DNA from: an uncultured Collinsella sp.
GTDB taxonomy: Bacteria > Actinomycetota > Coriobacteriia > Coriobacteriales > Coriobacteriaceae
DNA length: 6,299 nt
Direction of reading: 5' to 3'
NCBI GenBank assembly: GCA_900549655.1
Contig: UROZ01000116.1
Location: 1-6,299 of the forward strand
The notes under the pieces are model-generated. The model did not search any database, was not told the origin of the DNA, and saw nothing but the letters and a program-made list of their open reading frames with translations. Positions 6,090 to 6,299 of the stretch are shown here, piece by piece; positions within the stretch are counted from its first letter, which is position 1; the number at the start of each line of letters is the position of its first letter. A program made the translations under genes and the position numbers.

Positions 6090-6299
6090 CTAAACAAGTT
6101 GAAGATTGATGCCGATGACGCAGATGAGCAGCAGCGCCGTCACCACCGCAGCCAACGCATCGCCGCGGCCAAATGCAAGCGCATGCAGACGTGTGCGGCC
6201 CTGCTCGCCGTGATAGCAGCGTGCATCCATGGCAGCAGACAGCGTCTCGGCATGACGGAACACGCCGGTGAACAGCGGAATCGCCACACTGCCGAGCAT
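6090..6299 (-). CDS. ecfT: ECF transporter transmembrane (T) component, C-terminal part
   Basis: Only the last 69 codons are inside the window; the gene continues past 6299, so the Met codon at the edge is not a proven start. The segment AMDARCYHG followed by GRTRLHAL matches the cytoplasmic coupling helix of EcfT/CbiQ proteins. Its Ala-Arg-containing motif docks onto the paired ATPases that power vitamin or metal-ion uptake. The C-terminus ends in a hydrophobic stretch (about 20 residues from ALAAVVTALLL on), consistent with the final membrane helix. EcfA ATPase genes and an S component would be expected upstream, outside the window. The substrate cannot be told from this end. The symbol is given by family; cbiQ-type nomenclature is possible. 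Confidence 0.85.
   Translation of the reverse strand: MLGSVAIPLFTGVFRHAETLSAAMDARCYHGEQGRTRLHALAFGRGDALAAVVTALLLICVIGINLQLV

Noticed and set aside
6218..6226. ARC in place of the ARG motif in the ECF T component
   Set aside because: To my knowledge ARCY-type versions of this coupling motif are common in EcfT proteins, so it is not evidence of a defect.

Overview
The window looks like GC-rich chromosomal DNA of an actinobacterial gut commensal. The protein flavour (Ala/Asp-rich ArgJ, ArgB and ArgD) and the argC-argJ-argB-argD order would fit the Coriobacteriia (for example Collinsella). This is an impression from the sequence, not a database result. Every gene I can support lies on the minus strand, so transcription runs from high to low coordinates. 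The plus-strand open frames are shadows of these genes.

At the right edge (6090-6299) is the C-terminal end of an energy-coupling-factor (ECF) transporter membrane subunit. It is followed by two tandem, clearly paralogous small flavin-binding-type proteins of the pyridoxamine 5'-phosphate oxidase-like family (5613-6059 and 5158-5568). These three genes are closely spaced (30 and 44 bp) and may be co-transcribed.

A 265-bp intergenic region (4893-5157) separates them from the arginine genes. It holds a long GC-rich stem-loop (5058-5114), a well-formed double ARG box (4977-5015; an 11-bp perfect inverted repeat), a possible extended -10 element, and a strong ribosome binding site carried in the loop of a small hairpin.

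The arginine cluster follows as argC (3822-4892), argJ (2419-3687), argB (1357-2337 with the start preferred here) and argD (4-1287). Together these encode steps 2-5 of ornithine synthesis. ArgB phosphorylates N-acetylglutamate, ArgC reduces it to the semialdehyde, ArgD transaminates it to N-acetylornithine, and ArgJ moves the acetyl group back to glutamate, releasing ornithine. ArgJ makes this the cyclic, acetyl-recycling version of the pathway. The double ARG box directly before argC indicates ArgR repression by arginine. Whether argF, argG, argH or argR follow argD cannot be seen.

I found no mobile element, CRISPR array, tRNA or rRNA, and no convincing undescribed system. The most interesting items are the stem-loop between the two gene blocks, the recurring Shine-Dalgarno-in-loop hairpins, the paralogous flavoprotein pair, and lineage-type insertions or motif changes in ArgD, ArgB and ArgC.
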